Shown: positions 33,951 through 43,253 of the stretch, one piece after another
Numbering within the stretch: the first letter of the stretch is position 1
How the letters are laid out: the number at the start of each line of letters is the position of its first letter
Source: Mycobacterium pinniadriaticum
Lineage (GTDB): Bacteria; Actinomycetota; Actinomycetes; Mycobacteriales; Mycobacteriaceae
DNA length: 64,000 nucleotides
Direction of reading: 5' to 3'
NCBI RefSeq assembly: GCF_026242045.1
Contig: NZ_JAPJDO010000002.1
Coordinates: forward strand, 248,001 to 312,000
Notes under the pieces: model-generated
Databases searched by the model: none
Told to the model about the DNA's origin: nothing
What the model saw: only the letters and a program-made list of their open reading frames with translations
Made by a program: the position numbers and the translations under genes

Positions 33951-34538
33951 ACGGCCGGCGATTCACCTCCGGTCCTTGGTCCTGGCCGAGCGTCGGCCTA
34001 TCTCGGTGACCGACGGAGGCTCGCCGCAAGAATCCTCATTCGGTCCGCCGTGGTCCGAAACCCCTCAGTCACGCGGGGTGAAAATCACGATATCGGACGC
34101 TCTCCCTTGGGAAATGACGGCTGACAAAGGTCGTCGACTAACCGCTCGCGTTTGGCGGATACTCATCGCCACCCGAACCGAGTTGGACTAGGAGAGACCT
34201 ATGAGGGCGCGCCGACCACTTCGACTGCTGGTGTGGGGCGGGCATGGTTGGGCGGTCAGCGGCGCTGCAGCAGCTCAGCCACGACGAGGCGAGGATTCTG
34301 ATTCGACGAACTGCCCACTCCGGCACCCGGACACAGGACAGAACAGGAAGATGACACGGCCGATATGGGCGGCGTCGCATGGGGCGGGCGCATGACCGCT
34401 GCCAGCGCCGCGGGCCGCTTGTTCCGTCAAGTTCGAACGGCAACCACGTTTGGAAATGGGTGGGTCACGGGGAAGCCGGTGAGGTCAACCGCGTGATCTC
34501 CGACCGGTCGTAAGGGACCTCATCGACGGGTTCGCCAG
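33951..34538. other. Decayed intergenic region, no intact gene
   Basis: Several short frames occur on both strands, none with coherent family motifs. A 64-codon frame at 34201-34395 has AGGAGAG before its ATG but a composition unlike a folded protein. It forms the left part of a degraded stretch reaching 35,330. Confidence 0.4.
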
Positions 34539-34721
34539 ATGACGATGTCGGACATGGTCAGTGCCCGCATCCTTCCGGGCCGCGTTCCTGATCCCCGGGC
34601 TGCCCTCGTCCAGTCGCGCGTGTCGGAAAGAACCGGACTCAGTGGAATCCTGCTGTCGGAGCGTCGGGAGTCGACAGAACTCGGTTCGGTCATGAGCGCC
34701 CTGACTCAGGTTCGCAATTAG
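34539..34721 (+). pseudogene. Remnant of an LLM-class oxidoreductase N-terminus
   Basis: About 60 codons: ARILPGRVPDPRAALVQS, then ERTGLSGILLSERRESTELGSVMSALTQV, resemble the first beta-alpha units of F420-dependent LLM enzymes (GRVxDPRxA, GLGxxWLSER, ELGxVxGALxQ). The frame stops straight after; the remaining roughly 280 residues are missing. It is a degraded relic beside a broken cyclase gene. Confidence 0.5.
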
Positions 34722-34879
34722 GTGACGGTGTCGACGTGGGGATAGCCAAGGTATCGGCCATCTCTCGGCTTCCGGTGTGAAACCGATTGCGGCGGTTGCA
34801 TCCACGGCGACGATCCCAGACAGGACACGCTGACGCAACTGCCACTGGCTGAACGCGTCGCGGTCGGCGCGCAGTGTCC

Positions 34880-35325
34880 GTTCATCTTCGGCGCCACAAT
34901 GTCCAGGAGAACACCTCGCCTGACGAGGCGATCGGTGATTGCATCAATCGCAAGCTTGCGGGCTCCGAAGCGGGTGGAGATCTGATCGACCGGGTAACCG
35001 TTGTAGAGCAGGCCACCATAGGCGCAGCGGGACAGGCCGTCCCACTGCGTGCCTGACCGCAACGGCATGATGATCCAGTCATCGGAAACCTGCAGTCCGT
35101 GGGGCTCCCAATCCGTAGGGCTGCATCGGTATCAAGTGGATCGCGCCGTTCTGCGGCCCTTTGCTCCCGACCGGAATGCTCAGATGGAAAACCTTGCCAG
35201 TGCAGACCTGAGCGCCCGCCGCGATGATGTGGTGGGGCTGGATGTGGTTCAACGTTCCGATTTGGTCCTCGGGGCCCCAGCGGTTCCAATTCGATAGGTT
35301 CGCAGCGAGCTGTTCAAATCATGAC
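34880..35325 (-). pseudogene. Broken cyclase-family (PF04199-type) gene
   Basis: Read on the minus strand from about 35,320: AANLSNWNRWGPEDQIGTLN, then HIQPHHIIAAGAQV, KVFHLSIPVGSKGPQNGAIH and PYGLGAPRTAGF, then a stop. A second frame resumes at once with DDWIIMPLRSGTQWDGLSRC, YNGYPVDQISTRFGARKLAI and RRGVLLDIVAPK, then loses similarity. This is the order of the putative-cyclase/kynurenine-formamidase fold, interrupted by a frameshift and lacking its second half. No usable start codon is evident. It faces away from the SnoaL-like gene across a palindromic operator. Confidence 0.65.
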
Positions 35326-35339
35326 GTCACGCAGGACGC

Positions 35340-35359
35340 ATTGACATACAAATGTCAAT
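35340..35359. promoter_or_regulatory. Second TTGACAT/ATGTCAA palindrome
   Basis: ATTGACAT (35340-35347), spacer ACAA, ATGTCAAT (35352-35359), 50 bp before the SnoaL-like gene and facing the broken cyclase gene. It shares its inner half-sites with the 30-bp palindrome at 27861-27890 but has a 2-bp longer spacer. Likely the same TetR regulon. Confidence 0.55.
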
Positions 35360-35408
35360 ACCGGGAGCTCAGGCTCTCAAGTGATCGAGTGATGTTAAGG
35401 AGATGGCC

Positions 35409-35960
35409 GTGACGAACGACCTCGCTGCTGTGGTTCGGGAGCTGGCGGACAAACAGCAGATCACCGAGGTTCTTTACCGCATCGCACGAGGGACTGATCG
35501 AGGCGATGTCGATCTGTACGCGTCGGGATTTCACGACGACGGCACCGACTATCACGGCCTGGCCAACGGACCGGTGCGCAACATCGTGGCCAACCTGGCA
35601 CGGTCACCTCTGTTGTTGACCCAGCACTCCATCAGCAATGTCCTCATCGATCTCAACGGCGATACGGCTCGCGCGGAGTCTTATTTCACCTCTTTCCACC
35701 AGCGTCGCGACGACCAGGGTCAACTCCATGACGAGATGGTGCGAGGTCGCTATTGGGATCGCTTTGAGCGGCGCGCCGGTAGCTGGAAGATCGCGCGCCG
35801 CGTAGTGCTGTGGGACTGGTCTCGGGTGGAGCCGTCCGGCCAGAGTTGGTTCGATCAGATTCGTCAACGCCCTGGTGTCGACGACAAGTTCATCTTCGGA
35901 CGCCGCGATCGCGAGGACATGACCTATACCGACGCCCTGCCGTTCGATGCCGATGAATAA
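35409..35960 (+). CDS. SnoaL-like (NTF2-fold) protein
   Basis: 183 residues of the SnoaL_4 type found in polyketide cyclases, steroid isomerase-like enzymes and ring-hydroxylase small subunits. ADKQQITEVLYRIARGTDRGD opens the cone-shaped fold; FHDDGTDYHG and QHSISNVLIDLNGDTARAESYFTSFHQ, then RYWDRFERRAGSWKIARRVVLWDW are typical. The ribosome site TAAGGAG directly abuts an ATG at 35403, so GTG 35409, at 6-nt spacing, is the better start. No catalytic function can be assigned. Probably under the TetR operator just upstream. Confidence 0.85.
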   Translation: MTNDLAAVVRELADKQQITEVLYRIARGTDRGDVDLYASGFHDDGTDYHGLANGPVRNIVANLARSPLLLTQHSISNVLIDLNGDTARAESYFTSFHQRRDDQGQLHDEMVRGRYWDRFERRAGSWKIARRVVLWDWSRVEPSGQSWFDQIRQRPGVDDKFIFGRRDREDMTYTDALPFDADE

Positions 35961-35986
35961 CGGTCAGCTGCTACCGTTGGCTTGAG

Positions 35987-36223
35987 TCACACACTAGGTA
36001 CCAAGTAGTGCGACACTGCGACATGAACGGCGGCGGTGGCCTTCAGTGCCGCAGCTGGTCCGGGAATCATCTTCTTCAGGCTCTCCACCAAGCCCGGCAA
36101 CGCCTTTTCGGTTGGGGCTATCGCCACCTCGGGCTCCCTCTCAACGAGGTGGGACGGCCAATACTCGTGCTGAAATTCGGCGATATACCGCAAGCCCACA
36201 TCCAGGCGTTCACGGCCGGGCAC
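35987..36223 (-). CDS. Hypothetical small protein
   Basis: 78 codons. The sequence (LRYIAEFQHEYWPSHLVE, then KALPGLVESLKKMIPGPAAALKAT) has plausible protein composition and helix pattern but no motif I recognise, and no clear ribosome site. It may be a fragment of a longer lost gene. Called only tentatively; the rest of the 35,961-36,378 gap holds nothing else supported. Confidence 0.25.
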   Translation of the reverse strand: MPGRERLDVGLRYIAEFQHEYWPSHLVEREPEVAIAPTEKALPGLVESLKKMIPGPAAALKATAAVHVAVSHYLVPSV

Positions 36224-36378
36224 TCGAAATAGGCGTCAGCCACCGCCACAGCCCCGCGCGCAAGCGCACCGGGGTGTCCTCGATCCGTCGTTCGAGGCCG
36301 ATGCCCCGAACGCGGCCATCCCCCGCAAATCCGAGAACCGGCGTACCCAAATAGCTGTATCCGCGATAGCGTCGCCTC

Positions 36379-37767
36379 ATGACGGTGACTGGTGAGCGTC
36401 CACAGATCCTCCTCGAGGACGTCGATTTCAACCGGCGTGATCATCCCGATCGGCCGCTGCGGCCCATCCCGCCCGGTCGCGACCACTTCGCCGACCAGTG
36501 GCGACAGATGCGGGAGGTCCTGTTCGGCGAATGGATCGACATCGACAGAGAGGTCGAACCCAACGACCTCACCCGCCTGCGCGACGACTACTTCTGGCAG
36601 CGCGACGAACTCATGATCGGCGTGGTCGACGCGTTCGAACACCTCGGTGCCGAAGAGGGCCGAGCACTCTTCGAGCAGGCGTTGACTCAGGGCATCGCCT
36701 CGCTCGACGATCCGCCGCAGGAGTTCGTGGATCTCTTCGAGCATCTGGACCAGCTGCCCGCCCAGTTCGATCTCGTCGCCGCCGAGCGCGGCCGGATGCT
36801 GGCGATGTCGAGCACATGGGCCGCCACCACGATCATCCGCTCGTGGGCGTTCTACGAGACCGCGATGACCGGCGACATCTCCGCGGCCACCGGTGCCACC
36901 GGTCGCTTCGCCGACGACGGTCCGCGTCGCTTCATCGAAACAGCCCGGGTATTCGCCGAATTCACGCTGCCGGACATCTTCGACCGCCATTCGGAGGCGT
37001 TCCAGGATGTGGTGCGGGTGCGGCTGATGCACGCACTGGCCAGCCGCGGGCTACGGCGGAAGTGGGGTGACGACGTCTACCTCAAGTTCGGCGAACCCAT
37101 TCCGGTGACGTCGCTGCTCGGCTTCGGCAGCGGTATGTTGCTCGGACGCCTCGTCGACCATGCCTTCGGGCGCAAGCTGACCCCGCAGCAGCTCGAGGAC
37201 CTCGCCGAGTATTCGACCTACTCCGGGCGGTTGTGGGGAGCGCCCGAACTGCTCCATTCGCCTAACGGCCTAGAGCTGATCAAATCGCTGAATTATGTTC
37301 TCGCCCGCGGAGGGAACCCGTCGCCGTGGCGGGCCGAGCTTGTCGATGCCATTGCCGGTCCCGCGCACCTGACGACCCTGGCAGATGCGCTTCCCGACCC
37401 GATCAAGAAGGTGGTCTCCCGATACGCCAACCAGATCACCGCCAGCATCGCCCTTGCGCCCGCGGGCGTCGTATACGGGTACCAGCAGATCGAAGCCATG
37501 GTGGCGGGCACCCTCTTCGAGTCGCTCGGTTACGACTTCGAACGCCGCGTGCGGGTCTTCGCGAATATCACCAAACTCAATGTCGGCATCGCGACCGTTG
37601 CCGACAAACTGCCCTGGTCCAACCCGATCCGTGAGCGCAGGAAGAAGAGCGGGGCGGCGGCTCGTGAGCGGGTCGCGATGCTGAACAAGATCGCCCGCGG
37701 CAAGCACATCCCACTGACCTTCACCCACCACGACCGTTCGACGAAAGGCGAGGGCTTCACCGGATAG
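36379..37767 (+). CDS. MpaB/latex-clearing-type oxygenase (DUF2236)
   Basis: 462-residue all-helical protein of the DUF2236 family, which includes heme b rubber oxygenase Lcp and fungal MpaB. The N-terminus RDHFADQWRQMREVLFGEWIDID and FEQALTQGIASLDDPPQEFVDLFEHLDQLP are family-typical; RSWAFYETAMTGDIS and RFIETARVF lie in the core where heme ligands are expected, followed by DVVRVRLMHALASRG. There is no signal peptide. Probably leaderless: TAGCGT (36367-36372) ends 6 nt before ATG. It is followed 47 bp later by an alpha/beta-hydrolase gene on the same strand. The natural substrate is unknown. Confidence 0.8.
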   Translation: MTVTGERPQILLEDVDFNRRDHPDRPLRPIPPGRDHFADQWRQMREVLFGEWIDIDREVEPNDLTRLRDDYFWQRDELMIGVVDAFEHLGAEEGRALFEQALTQGIASLDDPPQEFVDLFEHLDQLPAQFDLVAAERGRMLAMSSTWAATTIIRSWAFYETAMTGDISAATGATGRFADDGPRRFIETARVFAEFTLPDIFDRHSEAFQDVVRVRLMHALASRGLRRKWGDDVYLKFGEPIPVTSLLGFGSGMLLGRLVDHAFGRKLTPQQLEDLAEYSTYSGRLWGAPELLHSPNGLELIKSLNYVLARGGNPSPWRAELVDAIAGPAHLTTLADALPDPIKKVVSRYANQITASIALAPAGVVYGYQQIEAMVAGTLFESLGYDFERRVRVFANITKLNVGIATVADKLPWSNPIRERRKKSGAAARERVAMLNKIARGKHIPLTFTHHDRSTKGEGFTG

Positions 37768-37814
37768 TCCCGACGCCGCCACGCCCGTCCGAGCCCGTAC
37801 TACGATCGAGGTTC

Positions 37815-38765
37815 ATGACGGACGGAGCACCCCAACCGGCGTCGGCGCCCGGGCAGCCCGCCGAGATCCCTCCGCTCGACGTCGTCGGTTCTGGAATTCT
37901 TCCCCCGGTCGATGAGCGGGTGCGCCGGCGGTTTTCGCTGCTCGAGCGGTTCGCGCCGTGGTGGGGATCCCGGTGGGCGGTCGAGTTGTGGTGCACCCCA
38001 CCGATTCTCGAGTCGAGACTGCGCATGCCACCGGGTGTGTCCCCAGGCAGGCCGGTAGAAGCGTATTGGGATGGGCATCGGGTCGTTGGTGAGGAATGGG
38101 GCGAGGGGCCGCCGATATATCTGGTGCACGGTTGGGGCGGACAGCGCCCGCACTTGGCAATGTTCGTCAAACCGCTGGTGGAGGCCGGGTATCGGGTCAT
38201 CGCGTTCGACCTGCCCAGTCACAACGAATCCGATCCAGGTGCGCTCGCCCCCGGGCGCACCACAGCCACCGAGTGTGCCGACGCGATTGCGGCCATGATC
38301 GAGACCCATGGGTCCGCCCACGCGGTGGTCGCTCACTCACTCGGCGCGAACGCGACCGCATTGGCGGCCGCGCAGGGTGCACCGGTGGGACGACTGGTCT
38401 TCTTCGCGCCCATGGGCGACTTTCCGCTCTATCTTGACCTGTTCGCCGCACGCCATGGCTTCGGTCGACGTATCCGCACGGGCCTGCACCGTCGTCTGGA
38501 AAGACGCATCGCCATGCCGCTGCATGAGACGAATATGACCCGAGTCGGTCGACGGGCCGACTACCCTCCGCTGCTGCTCATCCACGACCCCGACGACCCG
38601 GACAGCCCGTATGCCGCCAGCGAGCGCCTGGCCGCGTCATGGCAGGGCGCACAATTCTTGACCACAAAAGGGCTCGGCCGACTGGCCCATTACCGAGTCC
38701 TGCGCCACCGACCTGCGATCAGCGCCGGGGTGGAGTTCATCGGCGACCCCCCGCTTCACGGCTGA
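37815..38765 (+). CDS. Alpha/beta-hydrolase
   Basis: 316 residues. The N-terminal 80 residues are variable and contain LLERFAPWWGSRWAVELWCTPP; the hydrolase core begins at GEGPPIYLVHGWGGQRPH (oxyanion HGWGG) with the nucleophile elbow AHSLGA near residue 175 (Ala in place of the first Gly of GxSxG). The acid is in LLLIHDPDDPDSPY; the late His is less certain (GRLAHYRVLRH). TACGAT lies 8 nt before ATG, so leaderless or nearly so. Its last 10 bp overlap the end of the convergent topoisomerase A gene. It may act with the preceding MpaB-like oxygenase. Confidence 0.85.
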   Translation: MTDGAPQPASAPGQPAEIPPLDVVGSGILPPVDERVRRRFSLLERFAPWWGSRWAVELWCTPPILESRLRMPPGVSPGRPVEAYWDGHRVVGEEWGEGPPIYLVHGWGGQRPHLAMFVKPLVEAGYRVIAFDLPSHNESDPGALAPGRTTATECADAIAAMIETHGSAHAVVAHSLGANATALAAAQGAPVGRLVFFAPMGDFPLYLDLFAARHGFGRRIRTGLHRRLERRIAMPLHETNMTRVGRRADYPPLLLIHDPDDPDSPYAASERLAASWQGAQFLTTKGLGRLAHYRVLRHRPAISAGVEFIGDPPLHG

Positions 38766-40900
38766 TCCGCCGGTGTCACGTCCGTCCCGGCCCCCTTGAT
38801 CGACGCCTTCGCGCGGTTCTCGGCGCGGACGGCCCTCTTGCCGCGCACGTAGCCGGTGGCCGAGATCGACGCCGAGGCCAGGGTGTCCTCGCCCTTGACA
38901 AACGGATGGAAGCCGACGCCGGCACCGCCGCGGCCCTTCACCGGGATATCGGCGACTTCAGTGACCTTCCAGGCCTTTTCGGACACCGACAGGATGGCCT
39001 CGCCGTTGCCGCAGGACACCGGCAGTGCGGCGATCACCTCGTCACCGTCGCCGGCCAGTTTGATCCCGGCCACCCCGTTGCCCGCCGCGCCCTGCGGATT
39101 CACCGCGGCCGGATCGATACGCAGGACTTTGCCTCGGCGCGTCACCAGTGCCAGGTGGTAACCGAGCGGGAGCACCCCCGAGCACAACAGCCCGGTGATA
39201 TCCGGTGCCACCGGAATATCGCGGATCTTGTACGGCAGACCATTTCCGGTGGTGAACTTCACCCGCCCGTCGGTCCACACCGCCCACCCGAGACCCGAGG
39301 TGAGCAGCTCCCCGTGGCTGTCGGAGAACACCCCCCGATCATCCAGACGCCAGGCGGCGTTGACCTTTCGTTCGCGCGGGCCGTCCTCGTCGGCGCCCGG
39401 CGTCACCGGAACACCCTCGGCGTCCAGCACGGTCCGGCGGTCGAACTCCGGTCCCTTGAACAGCTTCGCGGTCTCGACGAGCTCGGAGTCGATCACCTTC
39501 CGGCGCGCGTCCGGGTTGGTCACCAACTCAGTCAATTCGGCGAACTCGGCGTCGAGCTTGTCCGCCTCGGCACGCAGTTCGATGACGTCGAGCTTGGTGA
39601 GCCGCCGAAGCTGCAGCGCCAGAACGTAATCAGCCTGGACGGCGTCGATGGCGAACCGCTCCTGCAATCCTTGGCGTGCTTCGTCGACGGTGTCGGAGCC
39701 GCGGATCACCGCGACCGCGGCATCGATATCGAGGTGGATCGTCATCAGGCCGGCCACCAGGTGCCGGCGCGCAGTGACTTTCTCCAAGCGGTATTCGCTG
39801 CGATGCAGCACCACCGAATCCCGCAGATGCAGGAATGCCGATATCAGCTCGCGGACCGACCACCAGCGCGGCACCCGGTTCTCGTCGAGGGCGACCAGGC
39901 TGGCGGCGAAGGTCGACTCCAGTGGAGTCAGCGCCAGCAGCTGCTCGCGGATCTGATCAGCACTGTGGCCGCGTTTGGCGGTGACCACGATGCGGAGCCC
40001 GTTGCGTCGATCGGTGAGGTCCGACATGTCGGCCACGCCGGACATCTCGCCGGACTCGACGAGCGCCCGGATCCTTTCCTGCACAGTGTTACTCGCGACA
40101 CCGGGCGGCAGTTCGGTGATGACGCAATTCTTACCGTCGACGCTCACCGTGCCCCGCACCGTGAATGCGCCCCGGCCGGTGGTGATGTACTCCCGCAGAC
40201 CAGCCGTGCCGACCACGGTGGCCCCGCACCCCCAGTCGGGTCCTGGAATGAGCTTCACCAACCTGTCGTCGGTCATGTTCGGCGTCTTCAGCAACGCCCG
40301 GCAGGCGGCCATGATCTCTCGCGGATTGTGCGCCGGCACCTTGGTGGCCCAGCCCTCGGCGATGCCGACCGCGCCGTTGCACAACAGCACCGGCCACTGG
40401 GCCGGCAGCATCGTCGGCTCGGTCCACTCGCCGTCGAACGTCGTCACCATCGGCACCGCGTGGTCGTCGAGTTCGGCGGTCAGCGCCGCGCCGGGAGCCG
40501 ACAGCCGCATCTCGGTATAGCGGTCGGCGGCGGGAATGTCTCCCTGGATGCGGGGAAATGCGCCTTGTCCGTCAATCACTTTCACGCGCTGGAACTCGGC
40601 AGCCATCAGTGCCGCGGCCCCGTACATCGACGCACCACCGTGCGGGTGCAGGTTACCGGTGACCGCCGAGCAGACCTTCGAGGACTTCTGCGGTTTGTTG
40701 CCGGGCAGCAGCCTCGAATCGTGCATCTGATAGAGCAGACGTCGTTGACCCGGCTTCAGCCCGTCGAACGCCGACGGGATGGCGCGGTCGCTGACGCTGT
40801 AGAGCGCGAACGTCAGCTGGTAGTGGTTCCAGTAGTCATCGGCACTCTGGTCGAGCACCAGATCGGCATTCTGTTCGGGAATGTCCAGCGTGGCAGTCAC
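38756..40900 (-). CDS. Atypical type II topoisomerase subunit A (TopoM-like)
   Basis: 714-residue GyrA/ParC-family DNA cleavage subunit. Active-site Tyr128 is in PAADRYTEMRLS; DGLKPGQRRLLYQMHDSRL and the HPHGGASMYG loop come before. The quinolone-binding loop has Ala90 and Gly94 where gyrases carry Ser/Ala and Asp, plus Gly for Asp at 89, so intrinsic quinolone insensitivity is likely. The C-terminal third is divergent and does not look like the full gyrase beta-pinwheel with GyrA box. It starts with GTG 40900, 9 bp after the subunit B stop. M. smegmatis has a similar extra enzyme, TopoM, separate from its gyrase. This is not the housekeeping gyrA, which sits beside dnaA/gyrB in mycobacteria. 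Confidence 0.85.
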   Translation of the reverse strand: MTATLDIPEQNADLVLDQSADDYWNHYQLTFALYSVSDRAIPSAFDGLKPGQRRLLYQMHDSRLLPGNKPQKSSKVCSAVTGNLHPHGGASMYGAAALMAAEFQRVKVIDGQGAFPRIQGDIPAADRYTEMRLSAPGAALTAELDDHAVPMVTTFDGEWTEPTMLPAQWPVLLCNGAVGIAEGWATKVPAHNPREIMAACRALLKTPNMTDDRLVKLIPGPDWGCGATVVGTAGLREYITTGRGAFTVRGTVSVDGKNCVITELPPGVASNTVQERIRALVESGEMSGVADMSDLTDRRNGLRIVVTAKRGHSADQIREQLLALTPLESTFAASLVALDENRVPRWWSVRELISAFLHLRDSVVLHRSEYRLEKVTARRHLVAGLMTIHLDIDAAVAVIRGSDTVDEARQGLQERFAIDAVQADYVLALQLRRLTKLDVIELRAEADKLDAEFAELTELVTNPDARRKVIDSELVETAKLFKGPEFDRRTVLDAEGVPVTPGADEDGPRERKVNAAWRLDDRGVFSDSHGELLTSGLGWAVWTDGRVKFTTGNGLPYKIRDIPVAPDITGLLCSGVLPLGYHLALVTRRGKVLRIDPAAVNPQGAAGNGVAGIKLAGDGDEVIAALPVSCGNGEAILSVSEKAWKVTEVADIPVKGRGGAGVGFHPFVKGEDTLASASISATGYVRGKRAVRAENRAKASIKGAGTDVTPADQP

Positions 40901-40909
40901 GTGATACTC

Positions 40910-42943
40910 CTAGTCGAGGTCCAGCGCAGAGGTGTCGACACGGGCGGCCACATCGGCCATCCACGTGCGCCGGCCCTCGGGCGGTCCGCCGAACAACGTG
41001 TGGTGCAGCTTTTTTTCGTCGTCATCGAGATGGACCCGAATCACCGTGCGCCGCTGCGGATCCAGCACGGTGTTCCAGAAGTCGTCGGCGTCCATCTCGC
41101 CGAGGCCCTTGTTGCGCTGAACTTCCACCTTGCGTTTCGAGGTGGCTTTCAACTGGGCCACCGCCGCGTCACGCTCGGATTCGTCCTGGCAGTAGATCCG
41201 CTCGTCACCGTTCTTGACGACGAACAACGGCGGCATCGTGACGTACACCATCCCGGCTTCGACGAGCGGGCGGTAGAAGTCCAGGAACATCGAGATCAGG
41301 CTCGAGTTGATGTTGCCGCCATCGGGGTCGGCGTCGGAGGCGAACAGGATGCGGTCATAGCGGCACTGCTCCGGGTCACATTTCTCGCGCACCCCGCAGC
41401 CCAGAATCCGTTCGATCGAATCGAATTCGTCCTTGGCCCGGGCCTTGCTCAGGGCGAACCCGTACACGTTGGGCGGCTTGCCTTTCAGCGGGAACGCGGC
41501 CTGGAACGTCGCGTCGCGTGCGGCTTTGATGGTGCCGAGCGCGGAGTCGCCCTCGCACAGGAACAGCTCTGCTCCCGACCCACGCCCAGTTTCCCTGCTG
41601 GGTAGCAGTTTCGGTGGTAACGACAGATTCGTGCCGAGCCCCTTGGCCTTGGACGCCGCACGCGACCGTGCCTTGGCGCCTTCGGCGCTGCGCCGCGCCC
41701 TGGCGAACTCGAGGGCCAGCTTCGTCCACAGCGACACGGCGTCGCCGTTGGCGGGGTTGGCCGCCCAGACGGTGACACTGCGTGCCACATCCGGAGCCAT
41801 CGCCACGTTCAATGAGCGCGAGGACACCGCCGTCTTCGCCTGGGAGTCCCACGACACATCGGGGGCACGGGTGTCGACCGCCAGCGCGGTGACCGCAGCG
41901 AAATCCTGTGGCTCCGGGCCTTCTTCGCCCTTGGCCAGGCCCAGGTCGCGAATGCGGGACGCCCGTTCGGACAGCGCATCGGACAAGCCTTTGATGGCCG
42001 CGGTCAGGTGTGACCCTCCGCCCGGAGTGCGCACGGTGTTACAGAACGCGGCCACCGTCGCCGGCTCGGCCGGACCGGCCGTCAGCGACCACCGGAACGG
42101 TGTGGGTCCACGGCCGGTGGTGTATTCGCCGCGGCCCTCGACGACAGCACGAACGGCGGGCGCTGGTGCGTCGGCCGCGGTGCACATGAGATCCAGCAGC
42201 GTGTCGGTGCCCCAAGGGCCGTTGAACGGCTCGAGCAACGCCGGCGGGATCTCGTCGCCGGGCCAGCCGTCGTCGACGACGGTCAGCTGCACACCGGGCG
42301 ACATCCGTGCCGCCGCATGGGCGCGCAGCAGTACTTCGCCGATGTCGATGCTGGAATCGGGTACGACGTCCGAGTCGAACAGGATGCGCACTTCTGTGCC
42401 CTGGGCGTCGGGCTTGCGGTTGCCGATGCCTCGCAGTTTCTGTGCGTCGGCGCGGGTGAATGGAGCGTTGGGGTCGAAGTCTTTGCCCTCGAACACGCCG
42501 GGGTAGCCGCGCCCGAAGCTCTGCAGGTAGGTCTTTCCGCCCCTACGGACCGAGACGTCGGTACGGGCGGAGATGAAGACGGCGGCGGCGGCGCCGATTC
42601 CGTTCAGGCCGGCTCCGGTGCTGGTGGCGTCCGCGTGCACGTCGAACTTCCCGCCGGCACGCGCGGTACCCAGCGTCTTGACGATGCCGTTCTTCCCGGT
42701 CGCCGCGTCGGTGTCGACGGGCAGTCCGCGCCCGTCATCGGCAACGCTGACCGATCCGTCGGCGTGCAGTGTGATCGTGACGATTGACCCGCCGTGGCTG
42801 GGGTCGGCCACCTCTTCCACCGCGTTGTCGATCAGTTCTCGCAGGGCGGTGTTCAGGACATCCAGACCGAGGTTGACCGCCGGCCGTAGGCGTGTGTGCT
42901 GGACATCGTCGAGTTCGGTGATGTCAGCGGCGGTGTAACTCAC
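40910..42943 (-). CDS. Atypical type II topoisomerase subunit B (TopoM-like)
   Basis: 677-residue GyrB/ParE-family ATPase subunit. GHKL motifs: LRELIDNAVEEVADPSHGG, VADDGRGLPVD (69-77) and TGAGLNGIGAAAAVFIS. Toprim domain: LFLCEGDSALGTIKAARD, FPLKGKPPNVY and the metal-binding FASDADPDGGNINSSL. Late LGEMDADDFWNTVLDPQRRTV matches the GyrB tail. Together with subunit A it should form an A2B2 enzyme that cleaves DNA with ATP. The two genes form an operon reading away from the secreted-protein gene. Which supercoiling activity it has cannot be told from sequence; M. smegmatis TopoM was reported as atypical. Confidence 0.87.
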   Translation of the reverse strand: MSYTAADITELDDVQHTRLRPAVNLGLDVLNTALRELIDNAVEEVADPSHGGSIVTITLHADGSVSVADDGRGLPVDTDAATGKNGIVKTLGTARAGGKFDVHADATSTGAGLNGIGAAAAVFISARTDVSVRRGGKTYLQSFGRGYPGVFEGKDFDPNAPFTRADAQKLRGIGNRKPDAQGTEVRILFDSDVVPDSSIDIGEVLLRAHAAARMSPGVQLTVVDDGWPGDEIPPALLEPFNGPWGTDTLLDLMCTAADAPAPAVRAVVEGRGEYTTGRGPTPFRWSLTAGPAEPATVAAFCNTVRTPGGGSHLTAAIKGLSDALSERASRIRDLGLAKGEEGPEPQDFAAVTALAVDTRAPDVSWDSQAKTAVSSRSLNVAMAPDVARSVTVWAANPANGDAVSLWTKLALEFARARRSAEGAKARSRAASKAKGLGTNLSLPPKLLPSRETGRGSGAELFLCEGDSALGTIKAARDATFQAAFPLKGKPPNVYGFALSKARAKDEFDSIERILGCGVREKCDPEQCRYDRILFASDADPDGGNINSSLISMFLDFYRPLVEAGMVYVTMPPLFVVKNGDERIYCQDESERDAAVAQLKATSKRKVEVQRNKGLGEMDADDFWNTVLDPQRRTVIRVHLDDDEKKLHHTLFGGPPEGRRTWMADVAARVDTSALDLD

Positions 42944-43253
42944 GTCTCATCCTTCCCATCGGAGCCGTGCAGGGCGCCGGTGGAATGGTAATCGGCCGGT
43001 ATGACGTTCTTGTGTAACTGCAGGTGGACGCTAGTGGCGCCGGAGCGCCGCGGCACTCCGGCCGCGATTTAGATTGGCACGCTAAGCTTTTCGTTGACTT
43101 CGACACGAGCGTGTGGGCAGGCGTGCGCATCGTGGCTGGATGCCCCGCGACTGCACCTGTGCAGAGATACACCGGCGGATGGCGGTGGCCACCAGAATCA
43201 GTACCGGGCAGCGGTGTGGCGCGGTGGTGGTGTTGGGTCCCGGGCCGGAACGA
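42944..43253. other. Intergenic region, no gene seen
   Basis: 310 bp between the topoisomerase B start and the secreted-protein stop, both on the minus strand. It should contain the topoisomerase operon promoter. Frames here lack protein-like features. Confidence 0.3.

Noticed and set aside
36118..37032. 304-residue minus-strand frame
   Set aside because: Antisense to the MpaB-like oxygenase, which is a full-length family member.
38639..41605. 988-residue plus-strand open frame
   Set aside because: It is antisense to both topoisomerase genes, which carry all family motifs; the composition (Arg/His/Val-rich) is that of a GC shadow.
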